Assembly (NCBI RefSeq): GCF_050496545.1
Contig: NZ_JBNVZV010000010.1
Span: 1-64,000 of the forward strand
Direction: 5' to 3'
Length of the DNA stretch: 64,000 nt
From: Phycicoccus avicenniae_A
GTDB taxonomy: Bacteria; Actinomycetota; Actinomycetes; Actinomycetales; Dermatophilaceae
Translations under genes and position numbers: made by a program
Part shown: positions 16,636 through 25,469 of the stretch, piece by piece
Layout of the letters: every line of letters begins with the position of its first letter
Numbering within the stretch: position 1 is the first letter of the stretch
The notes under the pieces: model-generated
What the model saw: the letters and a program-made list of their open reading frames with translations, nothing else
Database searches by the model: none
What the model was told of the DNA's origin: nothing

Positions 16636-17427
16636 ATGGAGATCCTCGTCAGCCCCGGTCCGGAGGAGACCGCCGCCCGCGCGGCCGAGGCGGTGCTCGC
16701 GGCGTGGCCCACCGACACCTCGCACGGCACCCCGGTGCTCGGCCTGGCCACCGGCTCCTCGCCGCTCGGCCTGTACCGCGAGCTCGGCCGCGCCGTCGCC
16801 GAGGGGCGGGCGGACTTCTCGCACACCCACGGTGTCGCGCTGGACGAGTACGTGGGACTTCCGCCGGGTCATCCGGAGGGCTACCGGCAGGTGCTGCTGC
16901 GCGAGGTGTGCGACGTCGTCGGCCTCGCCCCCGAGCGGCTCGAGGTGCCGGACGGCTCACGCGCGGACGCCGCCTCGCTCGCCGCCGCGGCCTCCGCGTA
17001 CGAGCAGCGCATCCGCGACCTCGGCGGCGTCGACGTGCAGGTCCTGGGGATCGGCGCCAACGGCCACCTCGGCTTCAACGAGCCCGGGTCCGCGTTCGCC
17101 TCGCGCACCCGCGTCAAGCGGCTGTCGGCCCGCACCCGCCGCGACAACGCCCGCTTCTTCCACGACCTCGACGACGTGCCCACGCACTGCCTCACGCAGG
17201 GGCTGGGCACCATCCTCGATGCCCGCCGGCTCGTGCTCGTGGCCACCGGGGACGCCAAGGCCGAGGCCGTCGCCGCCGCGCTCGAGGGGCCGCTCACCGC
17301 CTCCGTGCCGGCGTCGGTGCTGCAGTGGCACCCCGACACCGTGGTCTGCCTCGACGAGGCCGCGGCCGCCGGGCTCCGGAACCGCCAGTACTACGACGAC
17401 TCCGCCGCCGGCCTCCCCACCCCCTGA
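16636..17427 (+). CDS. nagB: Glucosamine-6-phosphate deaminase
   Basis: A 263-residue protein of standard NagB length. Conserved stretches include LGLATGSSPLGLY, the active-site LDEYVGLPPGHPEGY, GIGANGHLGFNEPGS and the late catalytic region. It converts glucosamine-6-phosphate to fructose-6-phosphate and ammonia, sending amino-sugars into glycolysis. It lies 11 bp after the GH3 gene as the last gene of the amino-sugar operon. A TAGGCT box 8 nt before the ATG suggests an additional internal leaderless promoter. A strong hairpin follows at 17442. Confidence 0.96.
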   Translation: MEILVSPGPEETAARAAEAVLAAWPTDTSHGTPVLGLATGSSPLGLYRELGRAVAEGRADFSHTHGVALDEYVGLPPGHPEGYRQVLLREVCDVVGLAPERLEVPDGSRADAASLAAAASAYEQRIRDLGGVDVQVLGIGANGHLGFNEPGSAFASRTRVKRLSARTRRDNARFFHDLDDVPTHCLTQGLGTILDARRLVLVATGDAKAEAVAAALEGPLTASVPASVLQWHPDTVVCLDEAAAAGLRNRQYYDDSAAGLPTP

Positions 17428-17441
17428 CCTCGCCCCTCCCT

Positions 17442-17491
17442 CGAACGTGGGTGAAAACCGTCGGTATGCCGAAGGATTTCACCCGCGTTCG
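17442..17491 (+). terminator. Long-hairpin terminator after nagB
   Basis: 15-bp arms (17442-17456 and 17477-17491) with one G-T pair. Inside, CC/GG and TCGG/CCGA pair around a TATG loop, so nearly all 50 nt are base-paired. No T tract. Confidence 0.8.
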
Positions 17492-17549
17492 CGGTGAGGC
17501 GCCGCGCGACGGGGCTTCGATGCGGACGCGTTCCGTCCGGATCCGGTCG

Positions 17550-17555
17550 TAGCGT
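17550..17555 (+). promoter_or_regulatory. -10 box of a leaderless promoter (TAGCGT)
   Basis: TAGCGT, 7 nt, ATG at 17563. No ribosome binding site. It supports the short start of the GNAT gene. Confidence 0.6.
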
Positions 17556-17562
17556 GCCGGGC

Positions 17563-18159
17563 ATGGTCGACGTCGACACCTCCAGCCTCATCGTCCGTCC
17601 GCTCGGACCCGACACCTGGCCGGCCTGGGAGGCCCTCGCCGCGCGCCACAACGGCGTCTTCGGCGGCTGCTGGTGCACCTGGTTCCACACGATGGTCTCG
17701 GAGAAGCCGCGCGACGCGGACGCCAACCACGCGCTCAAGGAGCAGTGGGTGCTCGCCGGCCGCTCGCACGCCGCGGTCGTCTTCGACGGTGACGAGGCGG
17801 TGGCCTGGGCCCAGTACGGGCCGCCCGCCGAGCTGCCGAACATCCGGCACCGCAAGGAGTACGAGGAGGGGCTGGTCAGCCCGCCCGACTACCGCGTCAC
17901 GTGCTTCTTCGTCGACCGCCGGTTCCGCCGCCACGGCGTGGCCGAGGTCGCGCTGCGGGGCGTCGTCGACCTCGTCGCACAGTCCGGTGGTGGTGTGCTG
18001 GAGGGCTACCCCCACGACCTCACGGGCTCGACGAAGAAGGTCTCCTCGAGCTTCCTCTACTCCACGACCCGCTCGATGTTCGAGCGGGTCGGCTTCGAGC
18101 TGGAGCGCACCAAGGGCGAGAAGAACACCGTGATGCGGCTCGTGGTCCCTCCCGCCTGA
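17563..18159 (+). CDS. GNAT family N-acetyltransferase
   Basis: 198 residues from the ATG at 17563; the longer frame to 17494 lies over the promoter. The N-terminal half contains NGVFGGCWCTWFHT. The acetyl-CoA-binding strand-loop-helix is RVTCFFVDRRFRRHGVAEVA near residues 107-126, with the R-R-H-G-V-A turn in place of the usual Q/RxxGxA. It transfers an acetyl group to an unknown amine. It is monocistronic and convergent with htpX. Confidence 0.85.
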   Translation: MVDVDTSSLIVRPLGPDTWPAWEALAARHNGVFGGCWCTWFHTMVSEKPRDADANHALKEQWVLAGRSHAAVVFDGDEAVAWAQYGPPAELPNIRHRKEYEEGLVSPPDYRVTCFFVDRRFRRHGVAEVALRGVVDLVAQSGGGVLEGYPHDLTGSTKKVSSSFLYSTTRSMFERVGFELERTKGEKNTVMRLVVPPA

Positions 18160-18160
18160 C

Positions 18161-18228
18161 CCCGTCGAAGGTACAGAACACGCCGCCTGCACGAGGTGCG
18201 AGACGGCGTGTTCTGTACTTTCGACGGG
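18161..18228. terminator. Bidirectional long-hairpin terminator between GNAT and htpX
   Basis: 25-bp arms (18161-18185 and 18204-18228) with a single G-T pair, plus an inner GCAC/GTGC stem. Lies between convergent stops at 18159 and 18244. Confidence 0.85.
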
Positions 18229-18243
18229 TTGGTCGGAAGCGCG

Positions 18244-19131
18244 TCAGCTCGGGTTGATGCGGTGCCCGTAGGCCATCTGCTCGAGCCGGGCGATGCGCTC
18301 GGCCATCGGCGGGTGGGTCGACATCATCCGCGAGACGTCCTGGGCGCGGAACGGGTTGGCGATCATCATGTGGCTGGCGTTGACGACCTGCTGCGTCGGC
18401 GCGAGCGGCGCCCGGGCCACACCGAGCTCGAGCTTCTTGAGGGCGCTCGCGAGCGCCAGCGGGTCGCCGGTGAGCGTGGCGCCGTCCTCGTCGGCGTCGT
18501 ACTCGCGGGTGCGCGAGATGGCCATCTGCACGAACACCGCCGCGATGGGGGCGAGCAGCGCGAGGGCGAGCCCCGCGATCGGGTTGCGGTCCTCGTCGTT
18601 GCCGCCGCCGAAGAGGGCGCCGAAGGCGAGGAACTGGCCGATCGAGGAGATGACGCCGGCGATGGCGGCCGCTACCGAGCCGGTGAGGATGTCGCGGTTG
18701 TAGACGTGCATCAGCTCGTGGCCGAGGACCCCGCGCAGCTCGCGCTCGTCGAGCAGCCCGAGGATGCCCTCGGTGCAGCAGACGGCGGCGTTCTCGGGGT
18801 TGCGGCCGGTGGCGAAGGCGTTGGGGGCCTGGGTGGGCGAGACGTAGAGGCGGGGCATCGGCTTGCCGGCGCGCGTCGAGAGCTCGCTGACGATGCGGTA
18901 CATCGCCGGGGCCTGCGCCTCGGTGACGGGGTACGCGTGCATCGCCTTGATGGCCAGCTTGTCGGAGTTCCAGTACCCGTACGCGGTGGTGCCGAGGCCG
19001 ATGAGGGCGAACACGAGGATGAAGATGCTGCTGCCCGTGCCCTGCGCGACCATGTAGCCGATCGCGAGCAGGATGGCCCACAGGCCGCCCAGCAGCGCGG
19101 CGGTCTTCAGGCCGTTGAAGTGGTTGTGCAT
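18244..19131 (-). CDS. htpX: Membrane zinc metalloprotease HtpX (M48 family)
   Basis: A 295-residue protein. Two N-terminal membrane segments (residues about 10-55) precede the zinc site H138-E139-L-M-H142 in GVLGHELMHVYNRD, with two more hydrophobic segments (AAAIAGVISSIGQFLAFGALF region). HtpX degrades misfolded membrane proteins, with its active site facing the cytoplasm. The start ATG has GGAGG about 14 nt upstream. It is adjacent to but apparently separate from nuoN (58 bp apart, same strand). Confidence 0.96.
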   Translation of the reverse strand: MHNHFNGLKTAALLGGLWAILLAIGYMVAQGTGSSIFILVFALIGLGTTAYGYWNSDKLAIKAMHAYPVTEAQAPAMYRIVSELSTRAGKPMPRLYVSPTQAPNAFATGRNPENAAVCCTEGILGLLDERELRGVLGHELMHVYNRDILTGSVAAAIAGVISSIGQFLAFGALFGGGNDEDRNPIAGLALALLAPIAAVFVQMAISRTREYDADEDGATLTGDPLALASALKKLELGVARAPLAPTQQVVNASHMMIANPFRAQDVSRMMSTHPPMAERIARLEQMAYGHRINPS

Positions 19132-19189
19132 GCCGGGTCAACGCCTCCGGTCCCGCTGGCGTTCCACCACGGCTCGCGCTCGTCCCGCC

Positions 19190-20647
19190 TCAGCCGAGCC
19201 CGCCGAGCAGTGCGTGCGGCAGGACGCTGGTGAGCAGCAGGACGACGGTGCCCAGGACGATCACCACCGTGGTCGAGCGGCCGGCGGGCGCCGGCGGGGC
19301 ATCCGCCCCGCCCTCGGGCCGCGCGACGAGGACGGCGACCCAGCGCAGGTAGACCGCGATGCCGAGGACGACGGCGACCACGGCCGCCGCCGCGACGGGC
19401 CAGACGCCCTCGGCCACCGGGGCGGAGATCGCGAGGACCTTGACGACGAGACCGACGACTCCGGGCGGCAGGCCGGCGAGGACGAGCAGGGCCAGGACCA
19501 GCGCGCCCCCCGCCACCGGGTCGCGTCGCAGCAGGCCCCGGGTCCCGCCGAGGGTGCGGGCGCCGGTGCGGGCGACCACGGCGAGCGCGACGGTGGTGGC
19601 GGCTGCGTAGACGAGGACGTAGGCGGCCGCTGCGCGCAGTCCGTCGGCGCTCAGGGCGGTGAGCGGGACGAGCACCCACCCGGCCTGGGCGATGGTGGAC
19701 CACGCGAGCAGGCGCACGGGGTCGTCCTGGCGCAGCGCCACGACCGTGCCGAGCAGCAGCGAGGCCACCGCCGGCAGGGCGAGCAGCGTGACGAGCGCGG
19801 GCCCCGACCCGATCCCCGCGGCCAACGCCTCGACGACCACGAGGAGCGCCGCGACCGCCGACAGCTTCGAGGCCGCGGCGAGGAAGAGCGTGGTGCCGAG
19901 GTCGGCGGCGGCGTAGGCCTGCGGCGTCCAGGCGTGGAACGGCACGAGCGAGAGCTTGAACCCCAGCCCGGAGACCAGGGCCGTCACCGCGAGGACGAGG
20001 ACGGCCCGGCGCTCGGGGTCGGCCCACGCCGTCGCGACCGACTCGGCGGAGAACGCGGCGTCCCCGGTGGCGGTGAGCCACAGCGCCGCCCCGAGGACCA
20101 GCAGCGCGAAGGACGTGAGCGAGGTGACGAGCAGGGACAGGCTCCCGTGCGCCGCCGACCGGGTCCCCCGCAGCGCGACGAGCGCCACGACCGGGACGGT
20201 GGCGAGCTCGAGGGCCACCAGCCAGCTCCCGAGGTCACGTGCCGCCGCGACGGCGACCCCGCCCGTCGTCGCCGCGAGCAGGAGGGTGGCGGTGACGGAG
20301 GCGTCCCGGGGCCGGGGACGACCGTCGTGCAGCAGGGCCAGCGCGGCGGCCGCGGCGAGCAGGATGCCCGCCTGGAGCGTCGAGGTGCGCGGACCGGCCG
20401 TCCAGAGGCAGGCGCCGTCCGGCGCGGGCAGGCAGAGGGTGCGCAGCGGCGTCGCCGGGTCGACCAGGCTGCCCCGCAGCGCGGCTACGGCCCCGGCCAC
20501 GAGGAGCACCGCGGCGACCGGCAGCGCCCACCGCCCGCCCCGGCGGGACGGGACCACCGCGTCGCCGACGAGGACGAGCACCACCCCCACCACAGGAGCC
20601 AGGGCGGGGGCGAGGACCAGCGGGTCGACGCCGACGAGCGCACTCAT
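19190..20647 (-). CDS. nuoN: NADH-quinone oxidoreductase subunit N
   Basis: The ATG at 20647 overlaps the nuoM stop by 4 bases and gives 485 residues; a longer open frame runs back over nuoM. About 14 membrane segments. Antiporter-like subunit with the conserved segment around LSLVPFHAWTPQAYAAAD that includes a proton-channel Lys/His region. It belongs to the proton-pumping arm of complex I in the cytoplasmic membrane. Last gene of the nuoCHIJKLMN block. Confidence 0.95.
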   Translation of the reverse strand: MSALVGVDPLVLAPALAPVVGVVLVLVGDAVVPSRRGGRWALPVAAVLLVAGAVAALRGSLVDPATPLRTLCLPAPDGACLWTAGPRTSTLQAGILLAAAAALALLHDGRPRPRDASVTATLLLAATTGGVAVAAARDLGSWLVALELATVPVVALVALRGTRSAAHGSLSLLVTSLTSFALLVLGAALWLTATGDAAFSAESVATAWADPERRAVLVLAVTALVSGLGFKLSLVPFHAWTPQAYAAADLGTTLFLAAASKLSAVAALLVVVEALAAGIGSGPALVTLLALPAVASLLLGTVVALRQDDPVRLLAWSTIAQAGWVLVPLTALSADGLRAAAAYVLVYAAATTVALAVVARTGARTLGGTRGLLRRDPVAGGALVLALLVLAGLPPGVVGLVVKVLAISAPVAEGVWPVAAAAVVAVVLGIAVYLRWVAVLVARPEGGADAPPAPAGRSTTVVIVLGTVVLLLTSVLPHALLGGLG

Positions 20648-22125
20648 CGGACACCCCGCAGGGCGGCGACCGCGTCGGCCGTCACCGACAGGACGAGCAT
20701 CGGCGCCACGCCGAGGACGACGACGAGGGCCGCGAGCCCGCCGAGGACCCATCGCTCGACGCCGACCGTGTCAGGTGTGCGCGCGGCCTCGGGGTCGGGC
20801 CGGTCGCCGACCCAGACGATGCCGGCCACCCGCAGCGCGTAGGCCGCGGCCAGCGCCGCACCGACCGCCGCGACGACGGCGCAGGCGACGAACACCGCCC
20901 GCGGGCGGTCACCCGCCGGGGCCCACGCGGAGTACACGGCGAGCAGCTCGCCCCAGAAGCCGGCGAGCCCGGGGAGGCCGAGCGATGCCGCGAGCCCGAG
21001 GACCAGCACGAAGCCGAGCCGGGGCGAGGTCTCGCGCAGCGCCGGTCGGCGCACGGCGAGGTCGACGTCACCCCAGCGCTGCTTGAGCCCGCCGACGAGG
21101 ACGAAGAGCAGCGCGGACACGACCCCGTGCGCGACGTTGGCGTACAGGGCGGCCTGCAGGCCGGTCTCGGAGCCGCTGGCCAGCGCGAGGACGACGAAGC
21201 CCATGTGCGCGACGGAGGAGTAGGCGACGAGCCGCTTGAGGTCGCGCTCGACGAGGCACACCAGCCCGCCCCAGACGATGCCCAGCGCACCGGCGACGGC
21301 GAGCACCGGTGCGAGACGGCCGAACCCGTCGGGGACGGTGGCGACCGGGAGGCGGACGAGGCCGTAGGTGCCCATCTTCAGCAGGACAGCGGCGAGGAGC
21401 ACGGAGCCGGCCGTGGGTGCCGTGGTGTGCGCCGGGGGCAACCAGGTGTGGAACGGCAGCACCGGGACCTTGACCGCCAGGCCGAGCACGAGCAGCACGG
21501 CAACCGCCAGCTGGGTCCCGGGCGCCAGGGCCGCCCCGGCACCACCGGCGAGCTCGCGCAGGTCGGCGGTGCCGGCCGACGCGACGAGCAGCAGGATGCC
21601 GACGAGCATCGTGGTGGACCCGACGGCCGTGTAGAGCACGAAGCGCTGCGCGGCCTCGGTGCGGGCACGGGGGTGCTTGGCGTCGCCGTACCGCCCGACG
21701 AGCACCCACATCGGGACGAGCACGACCTCGAAGGCGACGAGGAAGAGCACGGCGTCGCGGGCCGCGAAGGTGGCCAGCGCGCCGGCCTCCACGAGGAGCA
21801 GGCAGCCGAGGAAGGTGGCCGGTGTCCCGCCGGCCGGCACCTCCACCCACGCGTGCGCGGCGACGACGACGCCCATCAGCGCGGTGAGCAGCACGAGCGG
21901 CACCGAGATGCCGTCGAGCCCGAGCGACCAGCGCACACCCAGCTCGGGGAGCCAGGCCCGGTCGACCGTGCTGTCCCCGAGCGCGACGGCCACGGCCAGC
22001 ACGAGGGCGAGCCCGGCCGTCACGGCCGTCAGCGGGCGGGCGACGCGCAGCGGCAGGCCGCGGCCGCCGGACACGAGCCAGAGACCGACGACGCCGGGCA
22101 GGGCGAGGAGCAGGCTCACGACCAC
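20644..22125 (-). CDS. nuoM: NADH-quinone oxidoreductase subunit M
   Basis: A 493-residue antiporter-like membrane subunit from a GTG at 22125. The conserved TM5 glutamate lies in AFEVVLVPMWVLVGRYGD, and the discontinuous-helix region is KVPVLPFHTWLPPAHTTAPT. It pumps protons in the membrane arm. It overlaps nuoL by 10 bp and nuoN by 4 bp. Confidence 0.96.
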   Translation of the reverse strand: MVVSLLLALPGVVGLWLVSGGRGLPLRVARPLTAVTAGLALVLAVAVALGDSTVDRAWLPELGVRWSLGLDGISVPLVLLTALMGVVVAAHAWVEVPAGGTPATFLGCLLLVEAGALATFAARDAVLFLVAFEVVLVPMWVLVGRYGDAKHPRARTEAAQRFVLYTAVGSTTMLVGILLLVASAGTADLRELAGGAGAALAPGTQLAVAVLLVLGLAVKVPVLPFHTWLPPAHTTAPTAGSVLLAAVLLKMGTYGLVRLPVATVPDGFGRLAPVLAVAGALGIVWGGLVCLVERDLKRLVAYSSVAHMGFVVLALASGSETGLQAALYANVAHGVVSALLFVLVGGLKQRWGDVDLAVRRPALRETSPRLGFVLVLGLAASLGLPGLAGFWGELLAVYSAWAPAGDRPRAVFVACAVVAAVGAALAAAYALRVAGIVWVGDRPDPEAARTPDTVGVERWVLGGLAALVVVLGVAPMLVLSVTADAVAALRGVR

Positions 22126-23993
22126 GCCAGCACCCCCACGAGGCCGAGGACGACGACCGCCCCGAGCACCAGCCCGAGTCCGGCACTGGGCCGTTCACGA
22201 CGATGCGCCCGCACCCCGGCCCATCCGACGGCGCGGGTGGCGACGGCCGCACCCCGCACGTACGCGTCGACCACCTCGGTGTCGACGAAGGCCACGACGC
22301 GCGCGAGGCGCAGGACGGGCCGCGCGACGAGCCGCCGGTAGAGCGCGTCGACCCCGAGGCCGCGGTCGGCCATCGGGACGAACCGGCGCGCGAGGACGTC
22401 CGCGGGGTCACGGTCGAGGCCACCGCGCAGCGCGACGGCGACGCCGACCCCGACGACGAGGACGGTGAGCAGCAGCCACAGCAGCGAGACGCCGTGCACC
22501 GCGAAGGAGCCGGTGAGGACGACGAGTCCGCCGAACACGGTGAGCACGACGAGGACCCACAGCACGGCCGGGACGGTGGGCGGCACCGCTCCGGCCTCCG
22601 GGCGGGTCCGGACGTGGGCGGTGAGCACCAGGTAGCCGCGGGTCGAGTAGGCGGCGGTCACGGCGGCCGTCACGACGAGGAAGACCAGGACGACGACGCC
22701 GGGGCCGTCCGCGGCGACCGCGCCGTCCCACGCCGAGGCGAGGACGTGCTCCTTGGACACCCCACCCACGACCAGCGGCACGCCGGCCAGCGAGAGGAAC
22801 CCGACGAGGAACGCCGCCCGCAGCACGGGGGTCGCGGCACCGCTGCCGCGCAACGCCGTCGCGGCCGTACCACCGGCGGCCACCGCGGCCCAGCCGATGG
22901 CGAGGAAGAGGAGCGACTTGAAGATCGCGTGCGACCACAGGTGCAGCAGACCGGCATCGGGACCGACACCGGGCCCGGCCACCGCGAGCGCGGACAGCAT
23001 GACGGACACCTGGCTGACCGTGGACCACGCGAGCATCCGCTTGAGGTCGCTCTGCGCGAAGGCGAGCAGGGCGGAGAGGAGCATCGTCACCGAGACCGCG
23101 ATCCCGAGGAACCAGCGGGCGCTCGGGCTGTCCTCGAGGAGCGGGTGCAGCCCGGCGAGCACCACCGTGCCGGCGGCCACCATCGTGGCGGCGTGGATGA
23201 GGGCGCTGGCCGGCGTCGGGCCCTCCATCGCGTCGGCGAGCCAGTCCTGGAACGGGACCTGCGCCGACTTGCCGAGCACCCCGATGACGACGAGCACGAG
23301 CAGCACGGCACGCAGCCGGGCGTCCGGCGCCGAGCACGCGGTGAGCGCGGCGCCGAGGGACGAGCCGCCCTCGACCGCGGTGTCGATGCACTGCGTCGGG
23401 CGGTCCCACGCGGCGACCACCGTGGCGAGGTCGGTCGATCCGGCGCCGGCGGCCAGCCCGACGAGCCCGAGGACGAAGCCGATGTCCGCCACGCGCGTGA
23501 CGAGGAAGGCCTTGAGCGCCGCCCGCCGCGCCGACGGCCGACGCGACCAGTGCCCGATGAGGAGGTAGGAGCACCAGCCCATGACCTCCCAGCCGACGAT
23601 GGTCAGCACGAGGTCGCGGGAGACGACGACGAGCAGCATCGCGGCGGTGAACAGCGAGACGGTGGCCGCGAACTGGCCGTAGCGGTCGTCGGTGGCCAGG
23701 TACCAGGTGGAGTACACCTGCACGGCCGTGGCGACGAGCGCCACGATGGTGGCGATGGCCAGCCGCGCGGGGTCGGTGATGGTGCCGAGCGGTACGTCGA
23801 GCTCACCCACCGGGAGGTCGACCCCGAGGTCGGTCACGGTCCCGGACTGGCCGATCCACCCGACGAGGGCGACGAGCAGGGTCAGGCCGCCGGCCGCGAC
23901 GGCCACGACCCGCGCGATGCGGTCGTCGCGCCGCACGGCGACCCCGAGCGCGGAGGCCAGGGCCGGGACGAGGACGAGCAGCCAGGGGCTCAC
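22116..23993 (-). CDS. nuoL: NADH-quinone oxidoreductase subunit L
   Basis: The GTG at 23993 overlaps the nuoK stop (GTGA) and gives 625 residues, normal for NuoL. It carries the glutamate segment TIVGWEVMGWCSYLLIGHW and the channel region KSAQVPFQDWLADAMEGPTP. The long C-terminal part includes the lateral helix that clamps the antiporter subunits. It is the distal proton pump of the membrane arm. Confidence 0.96.
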   Translation of the reverse strand: MSPWLLVLVPALASALGVAVRRDDRIARVVAVAAGGLTLLVALVGWIGQSGTVTDLGVDLPVGELDVPLGTITDPARLAIATIVALVATAVQVYSTWYLATDDRYGQFAATVSLFTAAMLLVVVSRDLVLTIVGWEVMGWCSYLLIGHWSRRPSARRAALKAFLVTRVADIGFVLGLVGLAAGAGSTDLATVVAAWDRPTQCIDTAVEGGSSLGAALTACSAPDARLRAVLLVLVVIGVLGKSAQVPFQDWLADAMEGPTPASALIHAATMVAAGTVVLAGLHPLLEDSPSARWFLGIAVSVTMLLSALLAFAQSDLKRMLAWSTVSQVSVMLSALAVAGPGVGPDAGLLHLWSHAIFKSLLFLAIGWAAVAAGGTAATALRGSGAATPVLRAAFLVGFLSLAGVPLVVGGVSKEHVLASAWDGAVAADGPGVVVLVFLVVTAAVTAAYSTRGYLVLTAHVRTRPEAGAVPPTVPAVLWVLVVLTVFGGLVVLTGSFAVHGVSLLWLLLTVLVVGVGVAVALRGGLDRDPADVLARRFVPMADRGLGVDALYRRLVARPVLRLARVVAFVDTEVVDAYVRGAAVATRAVGWAGVRAHRRERPSAGLGLVLGAVVVLGLVGVLAWS

Positions 23994-24304
23994 GCGGTGT
24001 CCTCCGGCGCGCTCGGGGCGTCGAGGTCGATGCTGCCGCGCATCCGGAAGACCGCGAGGACCACGGCGAGCGCGACGACGACCTCGGCGGCCGCGATGGT
24101 GATGGTGAAGAGCGGCAGGACGCTCCCGGCGGCCCAGCGGTCGGCACCCGCCGCCTGGGTCGTGACGAGGAGGACGAGACCTCCGCTGAGCACGAGCTCG
24201 ACCCCGACGAGCACCAGGACGGCGTTGCGGCGCACCGCGATCCCCGCGACCCCGAGCCCGACGAGGGCAGCGGCGAGGAGGTACGGGCCGACGAGGTGGA
24301 TCAC
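23990..24304 (-). CDS. nuoK: NADH-quinone oxidoreductase subunit K
   Basis: 104 residues from a GTG that overlaps the nuoJ stop. Three membrane segments. The conserved glutamate is in VLVGVELVLSGG, with a second in IAAAEVVVALAVVLAVFR; both are part of the proton path. Length matches the family. Confidence 0.95.
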   Translation of the reverse strand: MIHLVGPYLLAAALVGLGVAGIAVRRNAVLVLVGVELVLSGGLVLLVTTQAAGADRWAAGSVLPLFTITIAAAEVVVALAVVLAVFRMRGSIDLDAPSAPEDTA

Positions 24305-24834
24305 GGGCGCGCCTCCCGGGCGGGCGACCCGTCGGTACCGGTGCGCTCGCCCCGGGCGACGGCGAGGCCGCCGACGAGCGCCGCGAGCAGCAGGAGGGAG
24401 AGCAGCTCGAAGGGCCACACCCAGGTGCCGAAGAGCTGCCCGGCGACCTGCTCCGAGGTGACCGCCGAGCGCTCGACAGTACCGTCGGCCAGCGGGACGA
24501 GCACCGACGCGAGCAGCCCGGCCGTCGCGAGCCCGAGCAGCGCGGCACCGGCCGCCCGCCACGGCCCGACGGCGTGCGCGAGGTCCGGGCCGATGGGCGC
24601 GCGGGTGAGCATCAGGGCGAAGAGGACGAGGACGACGACCGCGCCGACGTAGACGAGGACGAGCACGAGGGCGACGAGCTCGGCACCGAGGACGAGCAGC
24701 GCGCCGGCCACACCGAGCAGGGCCACGACGAGCCACAGGGCCGCGTGCACGACGTGCCGCGTGGTGACCGCGAACAGCCCGCCGAGCACGGCGAGCACGG
24801 CGCAGGCCGCGAACGCGGTGTCGAGGGCGGTCAC
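24301..24834 (-). CDS. nuoJ: NADH-quinone oxidoreductase subunit J
   Basis: 177 residues from a GTG that overlaps the nuoI stop. Five hydrophobic segments. The conserved VLVYVGAVVVLVLFALML corresponds to TM3 with its pi-bulge, a mobile element of the coupling mechanism. Membrane subunit next to NuoK. Confidence 0.94.
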   Translation of the reverse strand: MTALDTAFAACAVLAVLGGLFAVTTRHVVHAALWLVVALLGVAGALLVLGAELVALVLVLVYVGAVVVLVLFALMLTRAPIGPDLAHAVGPWRAAGAALLGLATAGLLASVLVPLADGTVERSAVTSEQVAGQLFGTWVWPFELLSLLLLAALVGGLAVARGERTGTDGSPAREARP

Positions 24835-25469
24835 GGGGCGTCCTCGGGCGGGGACGGGTCCGCGGGTGCGTCGCGGACCACGCGCGGCCGGACCGTGCGC
24901 GGCGGACGCGAGGCGCCCCCACCCCCGACGAGCCCTGTGCCACGGGCCGGGCGGTTGACGGCCGCGACCTCGGCCGGCTCGGCGGCCTTCTCGTCCAGAG
25001 CCGGCGGTGGCGGCACGGTGGCCATCCACCCGCCCAGCCGGTCCTTCTCGTGGAGCAGGTCGCGGATGTCGACCTCGGCGTACTCGAACTGCGGACTCCA
25101 GAAGAGCGCGTCGAAGGGGCAGACCTCGATGCAGATGCCGCAGTACATGCACAGCGAGAAGTCGATGGCGAAGCGGTCGAGGACGTTGCGCTGGCGCTCG
25201 CGCCCGCCCTCCGTCGTGGCCGGGATCGTCTCCTTGTGCGAGTCGATGTAGATGCACCAGTCGGGGCACTCGCGGGCGCAGAGCATGCACGAGGTGCAGT
25301 TCTGCTCGAGCAGGGCGATGACGCCCCGGCTGCGCGGCGGCAGGTCGGGCGCGACGTCGGGGTACTCGTGGGTGTGGCTGGGGCGCAACGCCGTTCGCGC
25401 CGTCGTGGCCAGTCCCTTGAGGACGCCCGGCAACCCGCCGCCGCGTCCGCGCTCGTCGGAGGTCACCAT
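24831..25469 (-). CDS. nuoI: NADH-quinone oxidoreductase subunit I (two [4Fe-4S] clusters)
   Basis: 212 residues. Two ferredoxin motifs, CTSCMLCARECP and CMYCGICIEVCP, bind clusters N6a and N6b, which hand electrons to NuoB. The preceding CIYIDSHKETIP segment is also conserved. The C-terminal 60 or so residues (after DLLHEKDR) are a Pro/Ala/Arg-rich extension that looks disordered. It overlaps nuoH by 7 bp. In a complex lacking NuoEFG this would be a plausible docking site for ferredoxin (inferred). Confidence 0.95.
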   Translation of the reverse strand: MVTSDERGRGGGLPGVLKGLATTARTALRPSHTHEYPDVAPDLPPRSRGVIALLEQNCTSCMLCARECPDWCIYIDSHKETIPATTEGGRERQRNVLDRFAIDFSLCMYCGICIEVCPFDALFWSPQFEYAEVDIRDLLHEKDRLGGWMATVPPPPALDEKAAEPAEVAAVNRPARGTGLVGGGGASRPPRTVRPRVVRDAPADPSPPEDAP